Below are positions 25,371 to 34,608 of a stretch of 64,000 nt of DNA, in pieces. The translations under genes were made by a program, and so were the position numbers. Position 1 is the stretch's first letter; each line of letters opens with the position of its first letter. Under the pieces are notes generated by a model. That model saw only the letters and a program-made list of their open reading frames with translations, did not search any database and was not told where the DNA came from. Source of the stretch: an uncultured Clostridia bacterium (GTDB lineage Bacteria > Bacillota > Clostridia > Peptostreptococcales > Anaerovoracaceae); the NCBI GenBank assembly GCA_934233735.1, contig CAKQGQ010000002.1:1-64000 (forward strand), written 5' to 3'.

Positions 25371-26810
25371 TTAGTTTGCATTTTCGCCGTTATCCAGGAA
25401 GGTAATGATGGAGCCGGCGAATTTTTCCTTTGTTTTTTCGGTTACAGCGCAGTAGAGCATACCCATGCTGCTGTTCTTTTCATAGAAGACATTGCAAGGG
25501 GTCGTTTCTACCGCATCTTCAACAATCATTTCCGAGTCACCGGTAAATGCAGTAAAAGCCTCTTCGAAATCTGCAAGGAGGGCAGATGACGCGCCGCCTC
25601 CGCTGAATATTTTATAGGACTTCGCTTGACGGATTTTTACATTACAAAGTCCTGCAATCGTTCGATAAGAATCATGGATTTCGTCGAGCAGTTCGTCCGA
25701 GCAGCTCATCGAACTGAGTTCAATTGAAAGCTGTGAATTTTTTGTTGAAATTTTACCGATGTTTGTAAGAGCAAGAACCGTGCCGTCATCATCTTTGTAG
25801 TAGATGCCGTTTGGAGCTGTATACATAAGACTGACAATGTTCTCCGTTTCAGTTTTCGTAAAGACTTTTTTCGGAATCTTTACTTCTTCGTATGTGTAAG
25901 TAATGTCCGGATAGTCTGAGGCATACTTTTCGTTAAACTTTTCGATAGCATTATCCATACGGCTGCAGAACTTTTCCTCGTCGGAAGCATTTATCACAAC
26001 TGTCATGGACGCGTCAGCCGGCATGGTATCTGCACTTTGTCCTCCATGAAAAGAGGAAAGCTCAAACAGCAGGGAAGTGGATTTAAAGTTTGCAAGCAGA
26101 TTACCAAGCGTTTTAATCGGATTCGGCAGGGCGTTCATTTTATTTCCCGGAAGCTGCGAAGGTACATTTTTAATTGATATTTTATATGCCTTGTCATGGG
26201 ACGGGTCGCAGCGCTTGAGTTTGTCGGAAATCAGCAGGCGTTCATAGCCGCCGGTCGTAAGCGAAACCTTAGAAGTACCGGATTTTCCAATAAAGAAAAG
26301 CTCGGTATCATTGGTAAAATACTTTTCCGAAGTGGTTTCGGCTCCAATCATGCTCCCTTTTTCAACCGGCATGAATAAAACCTGAAAAGCTCCGTGATTC
26401 TTTGCATTTTTTGCAACTGTCAGTGCAGTTGAAACTGCGTCGAGATAGGACAGCATATCGGACGCATCATACTCACAGGCAACGATAACCGGCTTCCGAT
26501 CTTTTAAATCCTTCGAAGTCGCCTTTAATGAGAAGATGACATTATTATTTTCGTCCTTTTCGGCATTGATATTTTTGTTTGAAGCCCAGGAAAGCAGATA
26601 GTCGGCAACTTTCTCGTTGGAACTGAGTGTATCAAGAGAATCTGCAAGGTCTGTCCGGTAAGCACTGAGCTTATCACTTACGATTTCCTCCAGCGTTGGT
26701 TCATCCGTCTGATTCGCGCGCACGAAAAAAATGCCTCCTGCAATACAAGCGATGACAAGCACGATACCGATTAAAATATAAATAATTTTTCTTTTTTCAA
26801 TTTTCCCCAT
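25371..26810 (-). CDS. Membrane-anchored degenerate M20/PepD-like protein
   Basis: The protein has 479 residues from the ATG at 26810, which has AAGGTGG upstream. A single N-terminal transmembrane helix (about residues 11-30) anchors a large extracytoplasmic domain. The domain order resembles M20 Xaa-His dipeptidases (PepD): an early DENNNVIFSLKA stretch, then VACEYDASDMLSYLDAVSTA where the metal motif should be, then a lid-like insert with NKMNALPNPIKTLGNLLANF, and a C-terminal return to the catalytic fold. The expected GHxD, DDxxG and EExG metal ligands are replaced, so catalysis by the usual mechanism looks impossible. A binding or scaffold function is likely. The family assignment is by eye and only moderately secure. 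Confidence 0.5.
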   Translation of the reverse strand: MGKIEKRKIIYILIGIVLVIACIAGGIFFVRANQTDEPTLEEIVSDKLSAYRTDLADSLDTLSSNEKVADYLLSWASNKNINAEKDENNNVIFSLKATSKDLKDRKPVIVACEYDASDMLSYLDAVSTALTVAKNAKNHGAFQVLFMPVEKGSMIGAETTSEKYFTNDTELFFIGKSGTSKVSLTTGGYERLLISDKLKRCDPSHDKAYKISIKNVPSQLPGNKMNALPNPIKTLGNLLANFKSTSLLFELSSFHGGQSADTMPADASMTVVINASDEEKFCSRMDNAIEKFNEKYASDYPDITYTYEEVKIPKKVFTKTETENIVSLMYTAPNGIYYKDDDGTVLALTNIGKISTKNSQLSIELSSMSCSDELLDEIHDSYRTIAGLCNVKIRQAKSYKIFSGGGASSALLADFEEAFTAFTGDSEMIVEDAVETTPCNVFYEKNSSMGMLYCAVTEKTKEKFAGSIITFLDNGENAN

Positions 26811-26935
26811 TTTGTGAACCACCTTTTTGTTTTCAGTCTTTCTTTCCAAATTTGAAAATGATATAATGTACTATAAATAGTGATATACAAAAAAGAGTAT
26901 ACCACAAAAAGAAAGAAAAGGAAAGTGAAGGTAAA

Positions 26936-27481
26936 ATGAAGAAAATCGAGATGGAAAGAATTTTTTTAAGAGAAAGCACCTTTGACGACTGCAGATTTTT
27001 TGCAGAGTGGGAGCAAATGGATTCGGTAACCGAGTTTTTTACTATCAGCAAGGGACGTGACTATGAAGAAGTTGTCACAGAATTTATCAAAAGAAGCGAA
27101 GACGCGGATAAGCTTCAGCTTACGGTCTGTTTGAAAGAAGAGGAAAAACCAATCGGCAGAATTTACATCAGCAATATCGATGATCATTATGATTCGCTTG
27201 ATATTACGAGAATTTATATTGCAGACAAGAGCATTCGCGGAAAAGGGCTTGGTGAAGAAGCTCTTAGGGCGGCGCTCGCACTTGCGTTTGAAGAGATGAA
27301 TTTAGAAAGAGTTACACTCGATCATTTTACCGATAATAAAATCGCTTCAAAACTTTATTTGAAAGTCGGATTCCAATATGAAGGAGTTATGCGCCACGGC
27401 GGGAAAAAAGACGGCAGGTATGTAGACCTTCATCTGATGTCTATGCTTCGTGATGAATATTTTGCGAAGAAAAATGCTTGA
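26936..27481 (+). CDS. GNAT family N-acetyltransferase (RimJ/RimL-like)
   Basis: This 181-residue acetyl-CoA-dependent acyltransferase has the motif A region RIYIADKSIRGKGLGEEALRAAL (residues about 92-114), containing the RGKGLG pyrophosphate-binding loop. The RVTLDHFTDNKIASKLYLKVGFQYEGVMRHG stretch is typical of the RimJ/RimL subgroup, which acetylates protein N-termini, diamines or antibiotics. AAGGAAAGTGAAGG precedes the ATG. The substrate is unknown. Confidence 0.88.
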   Translation: MKKIEMERIFLRESTFDDCRFFAEWEQMDSVTEFFTISKGRDYEEVVTEFIKRSEDADKLQLTVCLKEEEKPIGRIYISNIDDHYDSLDITRIYIADKSIRGKGLGEEALRAALALAFEEMNLERVTLDHFTDNKIASKLYLKVGFQYEGVMRHGGKKDGRYVDLHLMSMLRDEYFAKKNA

Positions 27482-27586
27482 CAGACTGGACATTTAGTAG
27501 TATAGTTACGATATACATACTACATATAGTGGTCTGCTTGTATATAGAAAAGACAGAACAAGAAAGAAGAGGGAGAGGTTTCGTAC

Positions 27587-29932
27587 ATGGACAGTATCAA
27601 AAAAATCATTAAGAGAGACGGCAGAATGGCAGACTTCGATGTCGAGAAGATTGCGGACGCTATTTTCAAGGCTGCGCAGGTTTTGGGCGGACGCGACAGA
27701 GAAATGGCTGTATATCTGGCAAAGCAGGTAGAACTTTATCTGCTCGAAATCTGCCACAATCAGGTTCCGACCGTAGAACAGATTCAGGACGCGGTGGAAA
27801 AGATTTTGATTGAGAACGGGCATGCGCGCACGGCGAAGGAATACATCCTTTACAGAGCGGAGCGCACCAGAGTCAGAAGCATGAACACCAAGCTGATGAA
27901 GATTTACGAAGATCTGACTTTCAAAGAAGCAAAGGAAAACGAAATCAAGCGTGAAAACGCCAATATTGACGGGAATACTGCCATGGGAACGATGCTGAAA
28001 TACGGCTCCGAAGGCGCGAAAGAATTCTATAAGATGTATGTTATCGACCCAAAGCATACGAAAGCACATGAAGAAGGCGACATCCATATTCATGATATGG
28101 ACTTTTATACACTGACGATGACCTGCTGTCAAATTGATCTCGTAAAACTCCTTAAAGGCGGATTCTCGACCGGACACGGACATTTGAGAGAGCCAAACGA
28201 CATTGAGAGTTATGCAGCGCTTGCATGTATTGCAATTCAGTCGAATCAGAACGACCAGCACGGCGGACAGTCGGTGCCGAACTTCGATTACGGTATGGCT
28301 CCGGGTGTTAAGAAAGCATATAAACGCCTTTATGTTACCAACCTTGGAAAAATGCTCGACTTCCTCGAAGACATTGAAGACGGCGTGGAAAGAATGAAAG
28401 CACTGGAAGGAAAAATCGAGCATGAGCACGGCGTATATCCTTGCATGGCATGGGACAATAACTACATGGAGCTTGAACTGGAAGAGCTCAAGAAGATCGT
28501 TCCGGAAGAGGAAGCACACAAAATGCAGGCTCGCTCCAAGAAATTCGCCGATAAAGAAATCAGAAGGAAGACTTATCAGGCAATGGAAGCCTTCATCCAT
28601 AATCTGAACACGATGCACTCCAGAGCAGGCGCACAGGTTCCGTTCAGCTCGATTAACTACGGCACTGACACCTCTCCGGAAGGCAGACTTGTCATGGAAT
28701 GCATTATGATGGCAACCGAGGCGGGACTTGGAAACGGCGAAACGCCGATTTTCCCGATTCAGATATTTAAGGTAAAAGAAGGCGTAAGCTACAACCCGGG
28801 AGATCCAAACTACGATCTGTTTAAACTGGCATGCAAGGTCTCCGCAAAGCGTCTTTTCCCGAATTTCTCATTCCTCGACGCGCCGTTCAACAAGCAGTAC
28901 TATAAAGAAGGCGACCCGAGCACGGAATGCGCCTACATGGGATGCCGTACGCGTGTTATCGGTAATGTCTATGACCCGACCAGAGAAATCGTAAACGGCA
29001 GAGGAAACCTCAGCTTCACTTCGATGAACCTGCCGAGACTGGCAATCAAAGCGAAGGGCGACATTGATTTGTTCTTCGAACTGCTCGACAATACGATTGA
29101 TATTTGTATCGCGCAGCTTTATGACAGATTTAAGATTCAGTCGCAGAAAAAGGTTAAAAACTTCCCGTTCCTGATGGGACAGGGGATTTGGCTGGACTCC
29201 GACAAGCTCGGTCCGGATGATACAATTGAAGAAGTGATTAAGCACGGAACACTTACTGTCGGTTTCATCGGGCTTGCAGAGTGCCTGAAGGCTCTTGTCG
29301 GCGCACATCACGGAGAATCGAAAGAGGCACAGACCCTTGGTCTTGAAATCGTAGGCTATATGAGAAAGAGAATGGACGAGCAGTCCAGAAAGACGGGACT
29401 CAACTGGTCTCTGATTGCAACGCCGGCAGAAGGCCTTTCCGGTCGTTTCGTACGAATTGATAAAGAAAAATATGGAATTATCCCGGGCGTTACAGACAGA
29501 GATTATTATACAAACAGTTTCCATGTTCCGGTATATTATCCAATTAACGCTTTTGAAAAAATACGCTTGGAAGCACCTTATCACGAGCTGACAAACGGCG
29601 GACATATTTCTTATATCGAACTGGACGGTGATCCGCTGAAGAATCTGGATGCGTTTGAAAAGGTTGTAAGATGCATGAAGGAATCCGGAATCGGCTACGG
29701 CTCTATCAACCACCCGGTAGACAGAGACCCGTGCTGCGGCTTTACGGGAATCATCGACAACGAATGTCCGCAGTGCCACCGCAAAGAGGGCGAGGGAGAT
29801 GTCGGCTTCGAGAGAATCCGCAGAATCACAGGTTATCTGGTTGGAACGATGGACCACTGGAACAATGCGAAGGCGGCGGAAGAAAAGGATAGAGTAAAGC
29901 ATGATCTCAACGCAGAATTTGAAAGATTATAA
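27587..29932 (+). CDS. nrdD: Anaerobic ribonucleoside-triphosphate reductase
   Basis: This 781-residue class III ribonucleotide reductase makes dNTPs from NTPs under anoxia using a glycyl radical. The N-terminal ATP-cone (residues 1-95) provides allosteric control. The barrel domain includes conserved segments such as HIHDMDFYTLTMTCCQIDL (about 167-185). The C-terminus has a four-cysteine zinc site (CCGFTG and CPQC, about 719-735) and the glycyl radical loop RRITGYLVG near residues 752-760. The length is typical. It overlaps nrdG by 32 bases. Confidence 0.97.
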   Translation: MDSIKKIIKRDGRMADFDVEKIADAIFKAAQVLGGRDREMAVYLAKQVELYLLEICHNQVPTVEQIQDAVEKILIENGHARTAKEYILYRAERTRVRSMNTKLMKIYEDLTFKEAKENEIKRENANIDGNTAMGTMLKYGSEGAKEFYKMYVIDPKHTKAHEEGDIHIHDMDFYTLTMTCCQIDLVKLLKGGFSTGHGHLREPNDIESYAALACIAIQSNQNDQHGGQSVPNFDYGMAPGVKKAYKRLYVTNLGKMLDFLEDIEDGVERMKALEGKIEHEHGVYPCMAWDNNYMELELEELKKIVPEEEAHKMQARSKKFADKEIRRKTYQAMEAFIHNLNTMHSRAGAQVPFSSINYGTDTSPEGRLVMECIMMATEAGLGNGETPIFPIQIFKVKEGVSYNPGDPNYDLFKLACKVSAKRLFPNFSFLDAPFNKQYYKEGDPSTECAYMGCRTRVIGNVYDPTREIVNGRGNLSFTSMNLPRLAIKAKGDIDLFFELLDNTIDICIAQLYDRFKIQSQKKVKNFPFLMGQGIWLDSDKLGPDDTIEEVIKHGTLTVGFIGLAECLKALVGAHHGESKEAQTLGLEIVGYMRKRMDEQSRKTGLNWSLIATPAEGLSGRFVRIDKEKYGIIPGVTDRDYYTNSFHVPVYYPINAFEKIRLEAPYHELTNGGHISYIELDGDPLKNLDAFEKVVRCMKESGIGYGSINHPVDRDPCCGFTGIIDNECPQCHRKEGEGDVGFERIRRITGYLVGTMDHWNNAKAAEEKDRVKHDLNAEFERL

Positions 29933-30440
29933 TACGATTCGGCTTGCGGGCGTTGTCCGGGAGTCGATTGTTGACGGACCGGGGCTTCGCTTCACGGTGT
30001 TTTGTCAGGGCTGCCCGCACGGCTGTGAGGGCTGCCACAATCCCGCGACACATGATTTTGAGGGCGGGTACGACTGCGAAATCTCGAAAATCATCGCTGC
30101 TGTAGACGAAAATCCGCTTTTGGACGGGGTTACTTTCAGCGGAGGAGAACCCATGTGCCAGCCGGAAGCGTTTACGGTGCTTGCCGAGGAGCTGAAAAAA
30201 AGAAATCTGAATATTATGGTCTATACAGGCTATACTTACGAGGAACTTTTGAGGCTTGTGGAGACGAGACCGGCGGTCGGAAAACTGCTGGAGCTGACGG
30301 ACTATCTGGTAGACGGACGGTTTATCCTCGCACAGAGGGACTTAACACTCCCGTTTCGTGGAAGCACGAACCAGCGGATTCTCGATATGAAGCAGACACT
30401 CGCAGCAGGAAAACCGGTTTTGGCGGAAAAATATTTATAA
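29901..30440 (+). CDS. nrdG: Anaerobic ribonucleotide reductase activating protein
   Basis: This 179-residue radical-SAM enzyme installs the glycyl radical on NrdD. The C-X3-C-X2-C cluster motif lies in GCPHGCEGCHNP (about residues 36-47), and the SAM-binding GGEP motif follows in FSGGEPMCQ (about 80). The ATG lies inside the 3' end of nrdD, with translational coupling likely. Confidence 0.95.
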   Translation: MISTQNLKDYNTIRLAGVVRESIVDGPGLRFTVFCQGCPHGCEGCHNPATHDFEGGYDCEISKIIAAVDENPLLDGVTFSGGEPMCQPEAFTVLAEELKKRNLNIMVYTGYTYEELLRLVETRPAVGKLLELTDYLVDGRFILAQRDLTLPFRGSTNQRILDMKQTLAAGKPVLAEKYL

Positions 30441-30466
30441 ATCTTCGTGATATTTGAAAAAACTGC

Positions 30467-30495
30467 TTGAAACAGGGCTTATCTTGTGTTATAAT
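30467..30495 (+). promoter_or_regulatory. Promoter of rpmB
   Basis: TTGAAA (30467-30472), 17-bp spacer, perfect TATAAT (30490-30495). A strong constitutive promoter, as expected for a ribosomal protein gene. Confidence 0.8.
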
Positions 30496-30579
30496 GTCTT
30501 GTGTTCGAGTGTGAACAAATGACACAAATTAGAGAAACAAAATTGCGTTAAGCTTAATATACTAAAGGAGGTGCGGTAG

Positions 30580-30774
30580 ATGTCAAGAAAATGTGAAATT
30601 TGCGGAAAAGGTCAAGTATCTGGAAACAGCATATCCCATTCCGTAAGACATACAAGAAGAAAATGGAACGCTAACATTCAGTCTGTAAGAGTTGCTGATG
30701 AAAACGGAACAGTAAGAAAAGCAAATGTATGCACAAGATGTATCAGATCGAATAAAGTAAACCGTGCCATTTAA
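30580..30774 (+). CDS. rpmB: 50S ribosomal protein L28
   Basis: This 64-residue large-subunit protein carries the family motif KCEICGKG at the N-terminus, then GNSISHSVRHTRRKW (about residues 13-27), and a second CxxC-type pair in VCTRCIRS (about 51-58). It is therefore the zinc-binding (C+) form of L28. AGGAGG precedes the ATG. It stands alone between its promoter and terminator. Confidence 0.97.
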   Translation: MSRKCEICGKGQVSGNSISHSVRHTRRKWNANIQSVRVADENGTVRKANVCTRCIRSNKVNRAI

Positions 30775-30792
30775 TAGGATGAAAACGAAAAT

Positions 30793-30820
30793 CCGCAGAG
30801 GGAATCTTTGCGGGTTTTTT
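30793..30820 (+). terminator. Terminator after rpmB
   Basis: CCGCAGAG / CTTTGCGG stem with a five-base loop followed by six T residues. Confidence 0.85.
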
Positions 30821-30852
30821 AAATTACATTATCCACGAGAGGGGGAAGAAAG

Positions 30853-32223
30853 ATGTTAGACACAATTATTGTAAACGGCAGTTATCCTGATTTTAAGACG
30901 GGAGAAATGAAGAAAGCCAACATTGGAGTACAGGATGGAAAAATCGCCTATATCGGAGCGGAAGTTCCTGAAGCAAAGGAAACCATCGACGCATCCGGCA
31001 AAGTCGTTTCCCCGGGTTTCATCGACATTCATATGCACGAGGAAAATTTCCGCAAAGAAGGCAGAAAATTTGTCATTGCAAGAATGATGATGGAGATGGG
31101 CGTTACGACAGCAGTCGGAGGAAACTGCGGCGTTATGTATCAGCCGCTGTCAGAGTTTAAACAGACAATTGAAGACCTTGGAGGAAGCCCTGTAAACTAT
31201 GTTATGCTTGCCGGATATAACCAGTATCGTACGGCAATGGGCATCGGCAGATACGGTCATCCATCACAAAAGCAGATGGATGAACTTGCAGGGATTATGA
31301 AAAGAGAATTGGCAGAGGGAGCCTATGGTATCTCCTTCGGCATCGAATATGACCCGGGCATTACCTTTGATGAAATGCTGAACGCTGTCAGAGTTTCAGA
31401 TAATCCACATCTTTTAGTGTCCGCGCATTACCGCGACGAGACGAAGAAGAATGATTTGTTCCCGGTAGAGGAAATGATCAGATTTGCACTGGAAATCCCT
31501 CAAAAATTCCAGATTTCCCACCTTTCGAGCTGCTCAGCAACCGGAAGCATGAAAGAGGCGCTGGAATGCATCAACGCTGCGATGGAAAAGAATCCGCGCC
31601 TGAACTACGATACCTATCCATATAATGCGTTCTCAACGGAAATCGGTTCCGCGGTTTTTGAGGACGGCTGTCTGGAAGGCTGGGGAAAGGATTACAGCGA
31701 TATTCTGCTGACGGATGAGCCGTTTAAGAATGTTTACTGCACAGAAGAAATCTTCAGAGAAGCAAGAGAAAAATATCCGAAGATGCTGGCAGTTGCAGCG
31801 GTTATGAATGAGGATGAAATCACAGCGGCAATCGTGAATAAAAACGGCATGGTCGCAAGCGATGCGATTATCAATAACGGCGGCGGACATCCGAGAGCTG
31901 CGGGAACTTTCCCGAGAGTTTTAGGAAAATATGTGCGTGAAGAAAAGGCGCTTCCGCTCATTGATGCGCTTCGTAAAATCACCCTTGAACCGGCTAAGAG
32001 ACTGGAACTCGACAGCAAAGGCAGAATCGAAGAGGGCTGCGATGCAGACATCACAATCTTTGACCCTGAGACAATCATCGACAAGGCAGATTTCACGCAG
32101 CTTTCCCGTCCGGAAGGCATCGAATGGGTTATCATAAACGGAAAACCTGCGATTGCAAACGGACAGACAGTCAGCGAGCAGGAAGGAAAATTTATCTCTT
32201 TTTTAGAGCAGAAATTTAACTAA
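30853..32223 (+). CDS. D-aminoacylase-like amidohydrolase
   Basis: This 456-residue TIM-barrel metal hydrolase is of the N-acyl-D-amino-acid deacylase group. The beta-strand 1 metal motif is PGFIDIHMHEEN (about residues 54-65), and TTAVGGNCG near 90 is the family motif that follows. Further metal or catalytic positions are SAHYRDE (about 192) and QISHLSSCSATG (about 218). The C-terminal return to the small beta domain includes GRIEEGCDADITIFDP. Such enzymes release D-amino acids from N-acyl derivatives; substrate and stereochemistry are not provable here. The gene starts after the rpmB terminator with GAGGGGG upstream. It fits the amidohydrolase theme of the 16-24 kb region. Confidence 0.85.
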   Translation: MLDTIIVNGSYPDFKTGEMKKANIGVQDGKIAYIGAEVPEAKETIDASGKVVSPGFIDIHMHEENFRKEGRKFVIARMMMEMGVTTAVGGNCGVMYQPLSEFKQTIEDLGGSPVNYVMLAGYNQYRTAMGIGRYGHPSQKQMDELAGIMKRELAEGAYGISFGIEYDPGITFDEMLNAVRVSDNPHLLVSAHYRDETKKNDLFPVEEMIRFALEIPQKFQISHLSSCSATGSMKEALECINAAMEKNPRLNYDTYPYNAFSTEIGSAVFEDGCLEGWGKDYSDILLTDEPFKNVYCTEEIFREAREKYPKMLAVAAVMNEDEITAAIVNKNGMVASDAIINNGGGHPRAAGTFPRVLGKYVREEKALPLIDALRKITLEPAKRLELDSKGRIEEGCDADITIFDPETIIDKADFTQLSRPEGIEWVIINGKPAIANGQTVSEQEGKFISFLEQKFN

Positions 32224-32315
32224 AAGATACGAAATAAGTTTGCGTTTTCGCTTGAAATTTTTCGGGCAAGTTGGTATAATGCAAGTAGATTCGTTATAGA
32301 AAAGGAAAGAGGACA

Positions 32316-32390
32316 GCTTTTTGTGACTGACGGAAATGCGGAGAACCGCAAGGGAGCAAGAAGTTTCAATGCCGACCGTCTGGGCGTATT
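32316..32390 (+). ncRNA. ZTP riboswitch (pfl motif)
   Basis: Upstream of purE lies GTGACTGACGG (32323-32333), a short hairpin GCGGAGAACCGC, the GGGAGC element, and GCCGACCGTCTGGGCG (32371-32386). This is the conserved order of the pfl/ZTP riboswitch, which senses ZMP/ZTP when 10-formyl-tetrahydrofolate is low. Its terminal TGGGCG strand also forms the 5' arm of the following terminator, which explains the switch. It should raise purine operon expression when ZTP accumulates. Confidence 0.92.
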
Positions 32391-32425
32391 TGTTCCCGCG
32401 CAGGGGATGAATGCGCCCATTTTTT
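32381..32425 (+). terminator. Riboswitch-controlled terminator upstream of purE
   Basis: TGGGCG (32381-32386) pairs with CGCCCA (32414-32419) and is followed by six or more T residues. The T-run is also the 5' arm of a second hairpin, CCATTTTTT-GTTC-AAAAAATGG, that ends at the purE ribosome binding site. Confidence 0.85.
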
Positions 32426-32448
32426 GTTCAAAAAATGGAGGATAATAT

Positions 32449-32952
32449 ATGAAAAAGATTGGGATTATCATGGGTTCAGACAGCGATCTTCCGATTGCTG
32501 AAAAGGCAGCCGAAAAATTAGCAGAGTACGGGATTGCCTACGAAGCCCATGTTTACTCTGCGCACCGTACGCCCGAGGAAGCGGTCAAGTTCGCCAAAGA
32601 CGCCCGTGCAAACGGATTCGGCGCTTTGATTGCGCTGGCAGGAAAAGCCGCGCATTTAGGTGGCGTCATCGCAGCCAACACGACACTTCCGGTCATCGGC
32701 GTACCGGTGAAGTCATCGCTGGAAGGCATGGATGCGCTTTTGTCGACAGTCCAAATGCCGCCGGGCATTCCGGTAGCAACCGTGGGAATTGACGGCGCTG
32801 TCAATGCGGCAATCCTTGCGGCTGAAATTCTGGCAGTGTCCGATGAAAAGCTTGCGAAGCTGCTTTTGGAAAAGCGCATGGAAGCAAAAGAAGCGGTTTT
32901 GGAAAAGAACCGCAGAGTTGAAGAAAAACTAAACGGAGGAAACAATGAATAA
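32449..32952 (+). CDS. purE: N5-carboxyaminoimidazole ribonucleotide mutase
   Basis: This 167-residue class I PurE converts N5-CAIR to CAIR. The GSDSDLPIAEKAAE motif (residues 9-22) binds the phosphate. The catalytic histidine is in VYSAHRTPEE (about 37-46). ALAGKAAHLGGVIAANT (about 63-79) forms the octamer active-site loop. It is the first gene of the purine operon and is under ZTP riboswitch control. No purK is adjacent. Confidence 0.97.
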   Translation: MKKIGIIMGSDSDLPIAEKAAEKLAEYGIAYEAHVYSAHRTPEEAVKFAKDARANGFGALIALAGKAAHLGGVIAANTTLPVIGVPVKSSLEGMDALLSTVQMPPGIPVATVGIDGAVNAAILAAEILAVSDEKLAKLLLEKRMEAKEAVLEKNRRVEEKLNGGNNE

Positions 32953-33994
32953 TTCAAAATCAGACAGCTATGCAAAGGCAGGCGTGGACATCACAGCAGG
33001 ATATCGCGCCGTGGAACTGATGAAAACACATATTGCAAGAACAATGACGAGCGGAATGCTTTCCGGCATCGGAGGCTTCGGAGGACTGTTCGAGCTCGAT
33101 TTAACCGGAATTACGAAGCCGGTGCTTGTCAGCGGAACAGACGGCGTGGGAACGAAGCTGAAACTTGCGTTTTTGATGGATAAGCATGATACCGTCGGAA
33201 TCGACTGCGTGGCGATGTGCGTCAACGATATCATCTGCTGCGGCGCGAAGCCGCTGCTTTTCCTCGATTATATTGCCTGCGGAAAGAATGTCCCGGAAAG
33301 AATTGCAGAAATCGTTTCGGGAATCGCAGAGGGATGCGTGCAGTCCGGCGCGGCGCTTGTAGGCGGTGAAACCGCAGAAATGCCGGGATTTTATCCGGTC
33401 GATGAATATGATCTTGCGGGATTTTCAGTCGGCGTGGTTGATAAGGCTAAGATTATCGACCATAAGACGATGAAAGAAGGAGACATCGTAATTGCGCTGC
33501 CTTCGAGCGGCGTTCATTCCAACGGATTCTCCCTTGTACGCAAAGTTTTCGACATCGAAAATGCAGACATCCGCACGCCGCTTGCAGAACTTGACGGAAA
33601 ATCCCTTGGCGAAGCGTTGCTTGCGCCTACGAAAATCTATGTAAAGCCGATGCTTGCGCTTTTCGAGAAGGTGCAGGTCAAAGCCGTTTCACACATCACA
33701 GGCGGCGGATTCTACGAGAATATTCCGCGCAGCATTCCGGACGGACTTTGCGCGAAGATAAAAAAGGACAGCGTACGCGTTCTTCCGATTTTCGATTTGA
33801 TTGCAAAGACAGGCGAGATTCCGGAAAGAGACATGTTCAACACCTTTAACATGGGCGTTGGCATGAGTGTGGTCGTTTCGGCAGAAGACGCGGAAAAAGC
33901 ACTTGCAATACTGAAGGAAAACGGAGAAGAAGCCTACATCATGGGTGAAATCGTCTCCGCATCTTGCGGCAGCGAAAAGGTGGAATTATGGTAA
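32945..33994 (+). CDS. purM: Phosphoribosylformylglycinamidine cyclo-ligase (AIR synthetase)
   Basis: This 349-residue enzyme closes the imidazole ring to give AIR using ATP. Family motifs include GIGGFGGLFELD (about residues 41-52), SGTDGVGTKLKLA (about 63-75), ALVGGETAEMPGFY (about 138-151), and HITGGGFYENIPR (about 255-267). It overlaps purE by eight bases and purN by seven, so translation is coupled. Confidence 0.97.
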   Translation: MNNSKSDSYAKAGVDITAGYRAVELMKTHIARTMTSGMLSGIGGFGGLFELDLTGITKPVLVSGTDGVGTKLKLAFLMDKHDTVGIDCVAMCVNDIICCGAKPLLFLDYIACGKNVPERIAEIVSGIAEGCVQSGAALVGGETAEMPGFYPVDEYDLAGFSVGVVDKAKIIDHKTMKEGDIVIALPSSGVHSNGFSLVRKVFDIENADIRTPLAELDGKSLGEALLAPTKIYVKPMLALFEKVQVKAVSHITGGGFYENIPRSIPDGLCAKIKKDSVRVLPIFDLIAKTGEIPERDMFNTFNMGVGMSVVVSAEDAEKALAILKENGEEAYIMGEIVSASCGSEKVELW

Positions 33995-34608
33995 AAGCAA
34001 GGATTGCGGTACTGGTATCGGGCGGCGGCACGAATCTGCAGGCGCTGATTGACGCGCAAAGCAGCGGCATTCTGAAAAGCGGGGAAATCGTGCTTGTCGT
34101 TTCAGGAAACGAAGAAGCCTATGCGCTTACCCGCGCTGAAAAGGCGGGAATCCGGGCAGAATCGGTATCGTATAAAAAATGCGCTTCCCAAAAGGAGTTT
34201 GAAGAGAAGATTTTGAAGCTCCTCAAGGAGGAAAAAATCGATTTAATTATTTTGGCAGGCTTTTTGAATATTTTGACGGAGGGCTTCACCGCGCAGTATC
34301 CGGAACGGATTCTCAACATTCATCCGTCTCTGATTCCGTCGTTCTGCGGGAGAGGCTTTTACGGACTGAAAGTACACGAAGCGGCACTTGCTTACGGCGT
34401 AAAGGTGACCGGGGCGACCGTGCATTTTGTCAACGAAGTTCCCGATGGCGGACGCATTCTCATGCAGAAAGCGGTTTCTGTTGAAGAAGGCGATACACCG
34501 CAGACCCTCCAAAGACGCGTGATGGAGGAAGCAGAGTGGGTACTTCTTCCGGCTGCTGCGGAAAAAGTGTGCCGTACGATAGTGGAAAACAGAAAGGACG
34601 CAATATGA
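33988..34608 (+). CDS. purN: Phosphoribosylglycinamide formyltransferase
   Basis: The enzyme has 206 residues when started at the ATG at 33988, which overlaps the purM stop. It uses 10-formyl-THF to formylate GAR. The conserved VLVSGGGTNLQALID motif lies at residues 7-21. The catalytic triad is N and H in ILNIHPSLIPSF (about 108-119) and D in FVNEVPDGGRIL (about 139-150). An upstream in-frame TTG exists but has no advantage. Confidence 0.96.
   Translation: MVKARIAVLVSGGGTNLQALIDAQSSGILKSGEIVLVVSGNEEAYALTRAEKAGIRAESVSYKKCASQKEFEEKILKLLKEEKIDLIILAGFLNILTEGFTAQYPERILNIHPSLIPSFCGRGFYGLKVHEAALAYGVKVTGATVHFVNEVPDGGRILMQKAVSVEEGDTPQTLQRRVMEEAEWVLLPAAAEKVCRTIVENRKDAI

Noticed and set aside
27494..27533. 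NrdR-like boxes before nrdD
   Set aside because: ACTACATATAGTGG at about 27519 resembles one NrdR box, but the second box is weak and wrongly spaced, so I do not list it as a feature.
28868..29902. 344-codon minus-strand frame inside nrdD
   Set aside because: Shadow of the well-conserved nrdD reading frame with no supporting start site or motif.
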